The notes under the pieces are model-generated. The model was not told the DNA's origin. It worked only from the letters and a program-made list of their open reading frames with translations, and did not search any database. Positions 46,401 to 52,545 of a stretch of DNA of 64,000 nt are shown here, in pieces. The stretch comes from Gonocerus acuteangulatus. Its lineage: Eukaryota; Arthropoda; Insecta; Hemiptera; Coreidae. The first letter of the stretch is position 1; every line of letters begins with the position of its first letter. The stretch is from assembly GCA_946811695.1 (NCBI GenBank), contig OX328126.1, positions 1,344,009-1,408,008 of the forward strand, read 5' to 3'. A program made the translations under genes and the position numbers.

Positions 46401-48744
46401 TACAGAATGCACACGACCTCAAAAAACAACTACACTCCTTTCTCATCCCCCCCTAATTTCATTTTAGCCTCTCTAGATGCCCAGTCCCTCTTCACAAACA
46501 TTCCCATAGATAAAACCCTAGAAATTATTGACAAGAATTGGACCACCCTCGAACCACACACCAAGCTATCTCGATCTTCCTATCTTGAATCCCTATCCCT
46601 CTGCTGCAAATCCAGATACCTCCTATTCCAAGATAAATTCTTCAACCAGATCTCTGGCCTCGCCATGGGTAACTGCCTCGCTCCTGACCTTTCCAATATT
46701 ACCCTTAATGACCTCCTTGACCAAATCCTCCCCATGTTCCCCGACGATATTATTTTCCTTAAAAAATATGTTGACGACCTCTTCCTCATAATTAATCCTG
46801 ATAAGATTCCAGAAATTCTAACAGCCTTTAACTCCTACCACCCCCGGTTAATATTCACCATCGAGACCGAAACTAACAACTCCCTCCCTTTCCTTGACAT
46901 ACTCCTTATAAGAAATACAGACGGCTCTATATCCACTGATTGGTATACCAAACCCACTTACTCGGGACGACTTCTCCATTACCTTTCCTCACACCCCAAA
47001 CACCAAATCCTCAATACTGCCAGCAACCTAATAAATCGAGCCCTCTCCCTATCTGACACCAAATTTCACCCTGCCAACAAATCCCGACTCCTCGATATTC
47101 TTACTACCAATGGATTTCCTACCAACATTATCACCCGTCTCATAAATTCTTTTAATAACCCTAAACCCATCCCCACTACCCAAGATAATATTGTGCCTCA
47201 ATTCAGAGGCCTCCCATATATCCCAAACCTCACAGAAAAAATCCAAAAATCCCTACGCGATACATTCCCCACTCTAAAACTAGGACTATCGACACAGAAC
47301 AAACTGAAAAACTTACATACGACTCTTAAAGACCCTATCCCACAAAAAGACAGGACCAATGTAGTCTACAGAATCCCCTGCATCACACCCAACTGCAATA
47401 GTGCGTACATTGGACAGACTAAAAACCCAGTAAGAAAACGTATCAACAACCACAAAAATGATGTACGGAATAAAGACATAAAGACAGCTTTAACTAGACA
47501 TGCCATCACAGACGGACATGACTTTGGTTTTGACCAATACTCCATCCTTTCCACTGAATCCAACGAAGAAAAACGCCTCCTTTCCGAATCAATTTTTATC
47601 CACTTAGAAAATAATCCAGTTAATGACAAAATTGACAAAGAAGTCATCTCCTCTACCTACTCCAACATCTTCCATTTATTAAAAACTCCATCCTAATCCC
47701 CTATACCGCCTGCAATATAGCCCTTTATACCTGCCTCCCTTTCCATTAACACAACATTTTATGACTTTATGACCCCTTACTTTACTTTGCCGCTCTTTCT
47801 TTCATCTTCTATGTTCTCTGTCCATTGGGTGGTCCAGAACCCCCCCCCCCCCTCACCAACTCCTTTCTTCCTATATTCCCCTGTATTAACTGTCAGAAAT
47901 GATCCCGCATTTGTGAGGAATAGTTCTCTATCTTCCCATCGGTAAGCCCATATTGTTATTCTTATATCTAATCTAATATGTAATCTGTTATTCTTATATC
48001 TGTTGTCCTAATAATCCAAACACTTCTAGAGCACATTGTTCTTCTATATATTATGTTCTAGTATTTTATGTTTTTTGTCTTTTTCCACATATGTATGTAT
48101 GTATATATGTATGTGTATTTGTGTTTGTAGGCATATTTATATATATATATATATATGTGTATATTTCAGTACTACATCCGTCCTACTTGTTTTTTACAGC
48201 CCTGATGAAGGCTTGAAGTTCAAGCCGAAACGTCGGCACAATAAAACCATTTTTATGATAAAATGTAGTTTTATTAAGTAGCAGTGACCGAACCCCGACA
48301 ATCCCTACCTTGCATCATCAACGGTCAACGATCTCCTCTCAATATAATAATATTTTATTTATTTATTTTTTAACTTTCTTTATTTTATAGATACTTAGCT
48401 AATAAAATTGTTAGTTTTAGTTCCCTCTGTTATGGTTAAACTTATTTGAAAATCTTGTTACTGAACCATAACATTTTCTCTTACCTGTCATTAATATAAC
48501 CTCCTTTCATATCATGACAAACAAGAGTCTTTGGGGATTCAGAAGATTTAATCAGCCCTTTTGAATGTCCACAAACAGAATAACTCTTCAAACAATGCTT
48601 GGATCTTTTCTTCAAAGGTTCTACATACTTGGCCCAATTCGGCGAAGCAGGCTCTTTCCATTTTAGAACATCAGAAAAGTTCTTCAGAGGATAGCATGTT
48701 TCCAAATTATTGGGATCACAAATTTCAGCACTCTGCTCGTTCAT
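27926..48744 (-). CDS. ENGASE: cytosolic endo-beta-N-acetylglucosaminidase (GH85), nine coding exons
   Basis: The enzyme cuts the GlcNAc-GlcNAc bond in the core of N-glycans and acts in the cytosol on free oligosaccharides and misfolded glycoproteins (family knowledge). Coding exons (minus strand, in order): 48744-48485, 44225-44077, 42821-42515, 41119-40954, 31417-31202, 31007-30823, 29470-29315, 28688-28629, 28046-27926. They sum to 1620 nt, 539 aa plus stop, with every splice phase compatible and GT/AG at each junction. Family landmarks include [10 protein letters not shown] (74-83), [14 protein letters not shown] (108-121), [10 protein letters not shown] (176-185, catalytic Asn182 and Glu184), WYDSV (218-222), [17 protein letters not shown] and [12 protein letters not shown]. 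The product is shorter than the roughly 740-aa human protein, mainly at the C-terminus. There is no signal peptide, as expected for a cytosolic enzyme. The start Met48744 is the first Met after an in-frame stop in the proposed upstream exon. The donor at 40954 (GTTAAT) is weak. Confidence 0.95.
28136..28195 (+). repeat. diverged copy of the interspersed repeat 5' module
   Basis: GAGTCCGACTTGCA, then GGAACTGCGTCATCT and a CCATAATGTTCTTATC-like end follow the module seen at 35187 and 36733. It lies in the last ENGase intron. Confidence 0.6.
28197..28345 (-). repeat. SINE family S3, 3' body fragment
   Basis: On the minus strand the segment matches the 3' half of the complete S3 copy at 40093-40435: CCACACTATCTC, CTAGTGTGCCGTA, ATACTTCTATAGTATCTGCC and GGGACTGA. 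The tRNA-like head is absent. Confidence 0.85.
28629..28688 (-). CDS. ENGASE: ENGase coding exon 8
   Basis: A 60-nt exon for residues 480-500 ([19 protein letters not shown]), resembling the QHCYEVS region of vertebrate ENGase. The acceptor is TTTGCAG and the donor is AG/GTGATT. Confidence 0.83.
28772..28836. repeat. (AC)n(AT)n microsatellite
   Basis: About 15 CA dinucleotides followed by about 17 AT dinucleotides, in ENGase intron 7. Confidence 0.97.
28924..29097 (+). pseudogene. mariner transposase C-terminal remnant
   Basis: The frame [19 protein letters not shown] ... [10 protein letters not shown], then after a frame change [14 protein letters not shown], follows the last ~60 residues of mariner-family transposases, which end in a KLVxRxxKCI ... 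GDYVEK pattern. There is one frameshift and no upstream catalytic domain, so the copy is dead. It is inserted in ENGase intron 7, antisense to the gene. Confidence 0.75.
29315..29470 (-). CDS. ENGASE: ENGase coding exon 7
   Basis: Residues 428-480, beginning [13 protein letters not shown]. The acceptor is TTTTCAG and the donor is CA/GTAAGT, both good matches. It is less conserved than the barrel exons, but phase and position support it. Confidence 0.85.
30271..30628. mobile_element. MITE-like element with ~90-bp terminal inverted repeats
   Basis: The left arm (30271-30361) and the right arm (30530-30628) are inverted copies with scattered mismatches. They share ACATTTGAAGATAGTAGAAT-like sequence, AATAATTGTAATTC and ACAAATAATTTGAAAT, and a G-run or C-run near the outer end. 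About 165 bp of non-coding interior lies between. It sits in ENGase intron 6. Confidence 0.85.
30823..31007 (-). CDS. ENGASE: ENGase coding exon 6
   Basis: Residues 367-428. [12 protein letters not shown] corresponds to the AxHGGsSLLL segment of the beta-sandwich domain after the barrel. The acceptor is CATTAG and the donor is CA/GTGAGG. Confidence 0.92.
31202..31417 (-). CDS. ENGASE: ENGase coding exon 5
   Basis: Exactly 72 codons, residues 295-366: [17 protein letters not shown] and [12 protein letters not shown]. The acceptor is TTCTTTTAG and the donor is TTG/GTATGT. Confidence 0.95.
31460..31712. mobile_element. MITE-like element with ~38-bp terminal inverted repeats
   Basis: The left ATAGCGTCGCTACAAATGCA and the right end (minus strand ATCGCCGATACAAATGCAAAG) are inverted copies. 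The match continues through GTATCGAATGTGAAAA and GTAACGAATGTGAAAA. The interior is about 175 bp and non-coding. It lies just upstream of the ENGase exon 5 acceptor, in the long intron. Confidence 0.85.
32385..32445 (-). repeat. deleted fragment of the interspersed repeat 3' end
   Basis: On the minus strand a GATTTTTGTACCAAAT-type phrase is joined directly to GGAGGGAGGGAGGAACCCCG and CTAAAA. The core and the terminal block are thus fused by an internal deletion of the (TA)n region. Confidence 0.6.
32455..33130 (-). pseudogene. Jockey-like LINE ORF2 C-terminal remnant
   Basis: Minus-strand frames, with stops and shifts between them, read [14 protein letters not shown], then [14 protein letters not shown] and [19 protein letters not shown], then IQRELGVV and [12 protein letters not shown]. 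This is the well-known end of Jockey/CR1-type reverse transcriptases after the catalytic domain. The RT core is absent. An AT-rich 3' tail follows to about 32455. It lies in the long ENGase intron, same strand as the gene. Confidence 0.8.
33385..33480 (-). repeat. interspersed repeat core, fragment
   Basis: On the minus strand, GGTGGGTGGATTCTGCTGG, ATAACGAACTTGACCTTTC and AAATTAGACGAAAGTTTC follow the core seen at 36365-36440. Confidence 0.75.
33481..34111. other. intronic DNA without recognisable features
   Basis: AT-rich with poly-T tracts. No supported element. Confidence 0.4.
34112..34155 (-). repeat. fragment of the interspersed repeat 5' module
   Basis: On the minus strand it reads AAAAAAAGTCCGACTCGCAG, then GAATTGCGTCATCTTAGCGT, matching the starts at 35187 and 59812. 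Confidence 0.75.
34394..34637. repeat. 37-bp tandem repeat, about 6.5 copies
   Basis: Units of 37 bp start at GTACAGGGGCCTGATACAGT (34404, 34441, 34478, 34515, 34552, 34589, 34626). The unit holds two GTACAGG copies in direct orientation. The length is not a multiple of three, so the minus-strand 107-aa frame through it is chance. Confidence 0.95.
35226..35426 (-). mobile_element. tRNA-derived SINE, family S2, with 12-bp target duplication
   Basis: The SINE at 35238-35414 is flanked by CGGTTCCAGTTC (35226-35237) and CGGTTCCTGTTC (35415-35426), a one-mismatch duplication. On the minus strand it starts GGGCTCTCCCGTGGTCTAAT, a tRNA-like A-box region. It has a B box (GGTGGGTTCGATTCCC), continues with a body containing GATGTCGGCGCTAATGACCT, and ends in a poly-A tail (poly-T on plus). 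Confidence 0.92.
36490..36583. repeat. (TA)n microsatellite of repeat unit A
   Basis: TA dinucleotide runs with a few interruptions, directly after AGCGAACAGACAAATA. The same junction occurs at 38276 and 62678, so the tract is part of the element. Confidence 0.95.
36728..38533 (+). repeat. interspersed repeat unit C (adjacent tandem copy)
   Basis: A second unit begins directly after unit A: AAAAGTCCGTCTCGCAGG and TTAGCGCGGTTCC at 36733-36772. Inside, a partial internal duplicate (about 37010-37460) precedes a full downstream half (37500-38533) that repeats unit A at an offset of 1785 bp. The (TA)n tract is at 38276-38392, and the end is GGAGGAACCGTGCTAAAA. The near-identity of the two halves points to recent duplication. 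Confidence 0.85.
38276..38392. repeat. (TA)n microsatellite of repeat unit C
   Basis: The same position in the element as the tract at 36490, with a slightly different length. Confidence 0.95.
38534..40700 (-). pseudogene. degenerate non-LTR retrotransposon (RT and C-terminal CCHC)
   Basis: The minus strand, read from 40700 leftward, shows RT motif A ([20 protein letters not shown] at about 40639-40680) and motif B (VKRGVPQGG at about 40470-40500). After a SINE interruption comes motif C ([13 protein letters not shown] at about 39965-40005), then INPTKSTAI, a [11 protein letters not shown] thumb-like segment, and a C-terminal Cys-X2-Cys-X8-His-X5-Cys knuckle ([19 protein letters not shown] at about 39003-39060). 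Stops and frameshifts break the frame repeatedly. The 3' tail ends at 38534, at the end of repeat unit C. A piece of the same tail (AAGTTTAGTTGCCCAACTA) recurs at 60515. The clade is not certain. Confidence 0.85.
40078..40450 (+). mobile_element. SINE family S3 with perfect 15-bp target duplication
   Basis: The element at 40093-40435 is flanked by TATAGGTGATCAATG at 40078-40092 and 40436-40450, identical. It has a tRNA-like head with B box GAGTTCAAATCCC, a body with GGGTACCTTGGTTGATGCTA and CACTATCTCCCTAGTGTGCC, and a poly-T tail (about 26 T). The insertion splits the LINE remnant and therefore postdates it. Confidence 0.95.
40954..41119 (-). CDS. ENGASE: ENGase coding exon 4
   Basis: Residues 239-294, with [13 protein letters not shown] and [12 protein letters not shown]. 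The donor is GTTAAT, a poor but usable match. The next intron (9.5 kb) is the largest in the gene. Confidence 0.93.
41884..41950 (+). repeat. 5S-rRNA-derived fragment
   Basis: ATTACTGAAGTTAAGCAATG, then GTCAGTACCTAAATGGGTG and CCTGACCACG follow the second half of eukaryotic 5S rRNA (internal control region and the GGATGGGTGACCGCC-like segment). It is preceded by an (AAT)n tract and GGCAACCCTGTAGAT, which also adjoins the other 5S-like copy at 55429. It is likely a 5S-derived SINE (SINE3 type) or pseudogene. Confidence 0.75.
42515..42821 (-). CDS. ENGASE: ENGase coding exon 3 (catalytic residues)
   Basis: Residues 137-239. It carries [10 protein letters not shown] with the catalytic Asn and Glu of GH85, and [20 protein letters not shown]. 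The acceptor is TTTTCAG and the donor is AG/GTATTA. Confidence 0.96.
42822..44076. other. ENGase intron 2 without recognised elements
   Basis: AT-rich sequence. A somewhat GC-richer block at 43566-43780 carries a 92-aa minus-strand frame that I do not recognise. No transposon ends are seen. Confidence 0.4.
44077..44225 (-). CDS. ENGASE: ENGase coding exon 2
   Basis: Residues 87-137, including the conserved core strand [20 protein letters not shown]. The acceptor is ATTACAG and the donor is G/GTAGGT. It is preceded by a 4.26-kb intron that holds two PLE loci. Confidence 0.95.
44326..44450 (-). repeat. tRNA-derived SINE, family S1, fragment
   Basis: On the minus strand a B box (GTGGGTTTGATTCCCACTA) is followed by the body with TATCCTGGCTAGAAAAGGGT. 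The outer 3' part is missing. It is flanked by ENGase exon 2. Confidence 0.85.
44690..45480 (-). pseudogene. truncated Penelope-like element, GIY-YIG end and pseudo-LTR
   Basis: The minus-strand frame at 45463-45155 contains [20 protein letters not shown] and KQLLNKRL, the GIY-YIG endonuclease core (Tyr and YIG present, following Arg present). After a frame change at about 45150 it continues [17 protein letters not shown], which supplies the catalytic-type Glu, and stops near 44998. The RT domain is missing. Beyond it, 44750-44930 holds inverted copies of an ATCCTTGATGATG phrase and a TATGGACCTAAAAT palindrome, resembling PLE pseudo-LTRs. A degenerate hammerhead (GATGATGAAGCT ... GAAACGCC) is at 44745-44785. 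Runs of Asn (AAT) expand the frame. Confidence 0.8.
45497..45620. repeat. 124-bp near-perfect palindrome
   Basis: Arms of about 61 bp are exact inverted copies centred at about 45559 (TTTTAAAATTAAAA). The outer part reads CCATTATTTAATTTCTATAA and its complement. It lies directly between the truncated PLE and the SINE. It may be an inverted-duplication junction produced during PLE insertion, or a foldback element. Confidence 0.93.
45697..45891 (-). mobile_element. tRNA-derived SINE, family S2
   Basis: On the minus strand it starts GGTCTCACCTTGGTCTAGTG, has a B box (GGTGGGTTTGATTCCCACC), a body with GATGTTGGCGCTAATGGCCC, and ends TGATGCACTG with a poly-A. A second truncated S2-like tail (45660-45700) adjoins it. 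It is diverged relative to the copy at 35238. Confidence 0.87.
46007..47696 (+). pseudogene. Penelope-like element RT and GIY-YIG endonuclease, one frameshift
   Basis: The frame opens at 46007 and holds [12 protein letters not shown] and [19 protein letters not shown], the DKG and PKIHK motifs of the PLE N-terminal region. A run of seven C (46447-46453) then shifts the frame; six would keep it open. The downstream frame continues with RT motif A ([13 protein letters not shown]), motif B ([12 protein letters not shown]), motif C (YVDDLFLI at 46767) and LPFLDILL. It ends in a GIY-YIG domain (VVYRIPC, then AYIGQT, Arg, and the late Glu in LLSESIFI) from 47361, with the stop at 47696. The 5' end is truncated and the rest is nearly intact, so it is a young copy. 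It inserts antisense in ENGase intron 1. A C-run sequencing error is an alternative to a real frameshift. Confidence 0.92.
47697..48310 (+). other. 3' region of the PLE, ending with the hammerhead motif
   Basis: A CT-rich 3' UTR with a C-run at 47842, then ATGT/TATA-rich sequence, then the ribozyme motif and ATAAAACC. The element boundary is uncertain and no target duplication was identified. Confidence 0.6.
48190..48250 (+). ncRNA. hammerhead ribozyme motif at the PLE 3' end
   Basis: CTGATGA (48202-48208) is followed by stem II GGCTTGA/TCAAGCC with a three-base loop, then GAAA (48227) and CGTC. Helix III is the minimal ACGU form. Stem I starts GCC/GGC and continues after an internal loop with GTTTT/AAAAC. 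All core bases (CUGAUGA, GAAA, U-H) are present. The predicted cleavage is after C48234. Hammerheads of this minimal type are known from Penelope-like elements. Confidence 0.85.
48485..48744 (-). CDS. ENGASE: ENGase coding exon 1
   Basis: Encodes residues 1-87, ending [17 protein letters not shown], a conserved start of the GH85 catalytic module. The acceptor is ACAG before position 48756 and the donor is AG/GTAAGA. The 12 nt 48745-48756 are 5' UTR within the same exon. Confidence 0.9.
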
Positions 48745-48796
48745 TTCAGAACAAATCTGTAACAATTTACTAATCTAACACAACCTTTGTACTTAC

Positions 48797-48910
48797 CTGT
48801 CATCTAAGTTTACACAAGATAAGTGGTATAGTTCATGAACGAGCGCTAACATGAGTAGAGGTAGTAAGCCGGTCTGAAAGGTAGCTGACCACTTTGGGTG
48901 ACACCATCTT
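48797..48910 (-). other. probable non-coding first exon and promoter-proximal region of ENGase
   Basis: A strong donor (ACAG/GTAAGT) at 48797 lies 41 nt before the acceptor of the first coding exon. Joined, it puts TGA in frame just ahead of the coding exon, which supports Met48744 as the start. Short upstream frames occur. An AAGATGG motif and an ATTGG box lie further upstream on the gene strand. The 5' limit is a guess, and a 41-nt intron is short. Confidence 0.35.
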
Positions 48911-49439
48911 CATAAACCAATAATAGGCAATGATTTAAAATGTATTTTTTTTTTTTTTTAATTAATATTATTGGATGGGGAAGAAAGTATGCCTCACTTC
49001 ACTCGAACTCAAAATAATGTTTAGTTCATCAATTCACACTAGTATTTCTAAAGTGACACAACTCAAAATAAAACTCAACTGAAAATGTGCCACTCTAGGC
49101 TAGGTATATACAGTTTTCATGGTCGATGAAGATATATTTATCATGTCTTTCATAGTCATAACTGAAAAACACCGATTTTTCAGTTGTATCAGTTTAGAAA
49201 TATTAGTGCGAAACGATCATGATTTTCTTACTGATGTCATCTCATCCATAAATTTGGCAATTCGCAAGGCTAAAGACTCGCTCAAAACGGCGCGGGGCTG
49301 CGGGAGCGGTAAATATGCGGGACCTATTTATACGGCGGGCAATTGGACTGTTGAAAGAGGCTCGGGATCGGCCGCTGTCTGGACTCTTTAGCATCATACA
49401 GGTTACTTTCCGAGTCTTGCATCTAGTATATCCCAAACT
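48911..49439. other. sequence upstream of ENGase; part may be gypsy-related
   Basis: Poly-T and AT-rich up to about 49240. From 49250 a GC-richer stretch leads into the gypsy integrase remnant. No supported gene. Confidence 0.35.
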
Positions 49440-50292
49440 GAGAATATAAGCGCGCTCATGGGAATCAGCAAGCAGCGGACCACAGCATACCATCCACAAA
49501 GCAACGGATGCATCGAGGATGGCATAGATCTCTCAAGGCTGCACTTATGGCTCATCTATCTTCCACGAGATCTTCATTTGGAGAAGACATGGGATCTAGC
49601 GTAGCAGAAGCAGTCTATGGCCAGCCTTATGGCTCATCTATCTTCCACGAGATGGACCCAAATACTTCCTACAGTGTTATTAGGCCTCAGATCTTCATTT
49701 CGAGAAGACATGGGAGCTAGCGTAGCAGAAGCAGTCTATTGCCAGCCTTTGCGACTTCCTGGAGATTTTCTAGGAGCAGCGGAAACTCCTGAGCCCTGCG
49801 TGGCACTACAAGCTCTGAAGGAGGTTCTTGCGCGCCTAAATCCTGCAGAATCACGTGCGCCCATCAGGAAGACATTCCGCCACAAGGATCTGGACACTTG
49901 CTCTCACATATTTCTACGCGAGGATGCTGTTCGCAAACCTCTAATGCCGCCTTATTCAGGATCTCACAAATTGATCAAATGAGATGACAAAATCTTCACC
50001 ATTTTTGTGGATAACAAGGAGCTGACCGCATACTGCAACCGAATCAAACCAGCCTACCTGATTGAGGAAGAACCCAGTATGACTAGTTCGCCACACCATA
50101 CACCTCGAGAAACTCCTCATTCACTTCACCAGAAGAAGGAAGACCCACCTAGCAGACCCAAACCTAAATCAGAACAGATTACCAAACCGGAACAGCAAAC
50201 AACAAGAGCTGCATAAACAACGAGATCTGGTCGAGTGGTCCACCCTCCTCGGAAAGTAAATTTCTGTGACTCCGTCACTAGGGGGGGGGGAG
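49440..50292 (+). pseudogene. Ty3/gypsy integrase C-terminal remnant with polypurine tract
   Basis: The frames read GISKQRTTAYHPQSNG (integrase core), then WTQILPTVLLGLRSSFREDM and a LRLPGDFL segment, then SHIFLREDAVRKPLMPPYSG and CNRIKPAYLIEE, as in the end of Ty3/gypsy pol. The frame is broken by shifts. An internal direct duplication (TATGGCTCATCTATCTTCCA and the block after it at about 49549 and 49628) doubles part of the integrase. At 50281-50292 a run of G ending AG looks like the polypurine tract before the 3' LTR. A GC content higher than the surroundings fits a retroelement. Confidence 0.87.
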
Positions 50293-50370
50293 TGATGTAG
50301 CGACACAAGATACTGTAATAGCTTGGTTACTAAGGAGCTTCACTTGAATGTTTATTTATTTTAATTATGT
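50293..50370 (+). mobile_element. start of gypsy 3' LTR, truncated
   Basis: TGATGTAGCGACACAAGATA follows the polypurine tract, as expected for an LTR that starts with TG. It is cut off within about 80 bp by the LINE remnant. Confidence 0.55.
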
Positions 50371-51665
50371 GGGAGCATTAGGCATTTATACCGATGGCTC
50401 AAAAACAAGCAGTGGCACAGGTTCAGCAGCAATCGTGGAAGATAAAATATTTCAGGCAAAACTAGCGAATGCTTCAAGCATTTATACTGCCGAGCTCTTC
50501 GCGATTTACCTAGCCCTGTCAAATGTGTCCATCACTACACAGAAACACATCACCCTATTCATAGACTCTTTAAGTTCTCTGTTCTCCCTCACAGAAATTT
50601 ACAGCACTCATCCAATAGTCACAGATATTCTTGAACAGATAAACACATTACAACATAATACCATTGGGATCACTATGCTGTGACTACCAGGACACTATAA
50701 TTTACTGAGAACGGCTGACGTAGACGTCCTAGCAAAGCTAGCTACAAGACGTCGTACTGAAGACTTTTTACTGGTAACAGAACCCGACATGAGACAGGTT
50801 GTATGACAGGGCCGCCACATGGGGGGGGGGGGGGGGACTGCCGGGTGCTGTTGTTCCGGGCCCAGGCGCCGTGGGGGCCCGGGCCGGTCCTCGCTAATTG
50901 GAAGAAAATGTATAGGTTATGAGCTTGTAAAAAGAACGGGGTTTAGAAATATAGACGGGCGTAGCCTATATTTATTGCAATGGGATCTATATATTTTTTA
51001 TTGTACATAAACGACAAAACAAGTGTAGTCCCTGAATAGTATATTTCATTAGGAGTCGTAATAAAACTACACGTCACTGAAAGTGACCTTTGCTGCACCG
51101 ATTGAAGGCTTTTATTCTCATTTCGCTCAAAACTCAAGATGAAAATAATTTTAAAATGTCCAAAGTCCTCTAGAAAAGTACTACAATTTTCAGTCTGGCT
51201 CTGAGATGTGGAGGCCCGGGTCTGAGAGGACTCAGGTTCTCAATAAATGGCAGACTGAAGGGTTATCTTTGAAAGATAACAAGCTTCAGCTTCGGGAGAT
51301 AAAGCCATTCATAAAACAATGGATCTCCAGCTTTAGAAGCTGCCGGAGGGAAGAAGTAGTCCTTACAAGACTTAGAATTGGACATACTCTACTCACACAC
51401 TCTTACTTGATGACAAAACAAGACATACCACTATGTACAGAATGCAATAAGACATTAACTGTAAAACACTTACTGACAGACTGCAGGATTATGTTTCTCT
51501 TTTTGCCTCTCTTTTTTTGTCTTGTATAGTATTAATGTTGATAGATTTAGTTATTTCATATTTTATTTAAATGTTTTGTTTTTGTTGTTCTAGATCTTTT
51601 ATTTTGTTCGTGTTTATAGAGCTAATCGCCCAGTTGCTAGCTCTAAAACCACATAAATAAATGAA
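50371..51665 (+). pseudogene. LINE remnant with RNase H domain and CCHC tail
   Basis: The first part (50371-50810) is an RNase H domain: IYTDGSKTSSGTGSAAIV, SSIYTAELFAIYLAL with the catalytic Glu, then FIDSLSS, and after a stop LPGHYN with ADVDVLAKLA. The Asp-Glu-Asp residues are visible. After an unrelated insert (50818-51195), LREIKPFIKQW, RREEVVLTRLRIGHTLLTH and a Cys-X2-Cys-X8-His-X4-Cys knuckle (LCTECNKTLTVKHLLTDC) follow. The 3' tail runs to about 51665, ending ACATAAATAAATGAA. This layout fits an I- or Jockey-group LINE. The reverse transcriptase is absent. Confidence 0.88.
50818..51195. other. foreign insert within the LINE remnant
   Basis: The insert starts with a run of 15 G followed by a very GC-rich stretch (GGGCCCGGGCCGG), then becomes ordinary AT-rich sequence, before the LINE frame resumes at about 51196. 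The origin is not recognised. Confidence 0.5.
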
Positions 51666-51689
51666 TTTTAACGTGTCGTTTATTATTGA

Positions 51690-51871
51690 CAGAGATTTTT
51701 AGGACGGGTTATCTATCCGTTACCACCCTTTTCTAGCCAGGATAGGGCTATTGCCTTTTTTCTTTTTTTTTCTTTTTAAAGAAAAGCCACCTCTCCTAGT
51801 GGGAAACGAACCCACGACCTTTGGGACGGAGTGTTAAGTGCTCACGCCTTAAGGCTCACGGCCACCAGGCC
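51690..51871 (-). mobile_element. tRNA-derived SINE, family S1
   Basis: On the minus strand the tRNA-like head has AGGCGTGAGCACTTAACAC and a B box GTGGGTTCGTTTCCCACTA, followed by the body with GGCAATAGCCCTATCCTGGC and GATAACCCGTCC. The head is the unit that is tandemly repeated to the right. Confidence 0.9.
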
Positions 51872-52235
51872 TCCTTCACTTGAATAGTCCTACCTAGCAA
51901 CCTCTCCTAGTGGGAAACGAACCCACGACCTTTGGGACGGAGTGTTAAGTGCTCAAGCCTTAAGGCTCACGGCCACCAGGCCTCCTTCACTTGAATAGTC
52001 CTACCTAGCAACCTCTCCTAGTGGGAAACGAGCCCACGACCTTTGGGACAGAGTGTTAAGTGCTCACGCCTTAAGGCTCACGGCCACCAGGCCTCCTTCA
52101 CTTGAATAGTCCTACCTAGCAACCTCTCCTAGTGGGAATCGAACCCATGACCTTTGGGACGGAGTGTTAAGTGCTCACACCTTAAGACTCACGGCCACCA
52201 GGCCTCCTTCACTTGAATAGTCCTACCTAGCAACC
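51791..52235. repeat. 111-bp tandem repeat made from a SINE head
   Basis: CTCTCCTAGTGGGAA recurs at 51791, 51902, 52013 and 52124 with a strict 111-bp period, four units. Each unit contains the S1 tRNA-like head (B box, GGGACGGAGTGTTAAGTGCT) plus about 25 bp of flank (CACTTGAATAGTCCTACCTA). The array therefore arose after SINE insertion, by duplication of its head together with flanking DNA. Confidence 0.94.
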
Positions 52236-52269
52236 AGATGTTTTAATTACCTGATTGTTATTATTATTT

Positions 52270-52545
52270 ATTTATTAAATTTTAATGCCCATTTATTATT
52301 AACTACGAATTTGAGGACAGGTTATCTGTAGGTTATTATTAGTATTAAATTTTAACGTCCATTTATTATTAACTATGAATTTTATGACGGGTTATCTATA
52401 GGTTACCACCCTTTTCTAGCCAGGATAGGGCTATTGCCTTTTCTTTTTTCGAAAGAAAAGCCACCACCCCTAGTGGGAATCGAACCCACGACCCTTTAGC
52501 ATGGAGTGTTAAGTGCTCACGCCTTAACGTGTGCACCACATTGCT
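52270..52545 (-). mobile_element. SINE family S1, full copy plus partial tail duplicate
   Basis: The full copy is at about 52343-52545: minus-strand B box GTGGGTTCGATTCCCACTA, the body GGCAATAGCCCTATCCTGGC, and the tail ATAGATAACCCGTCATAAAA with AATAAATGGACGTTAAAA. A duplicate of the tail lies at 52270-52335. This is the best-preserved S1 copy. Confidence 0.92.
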
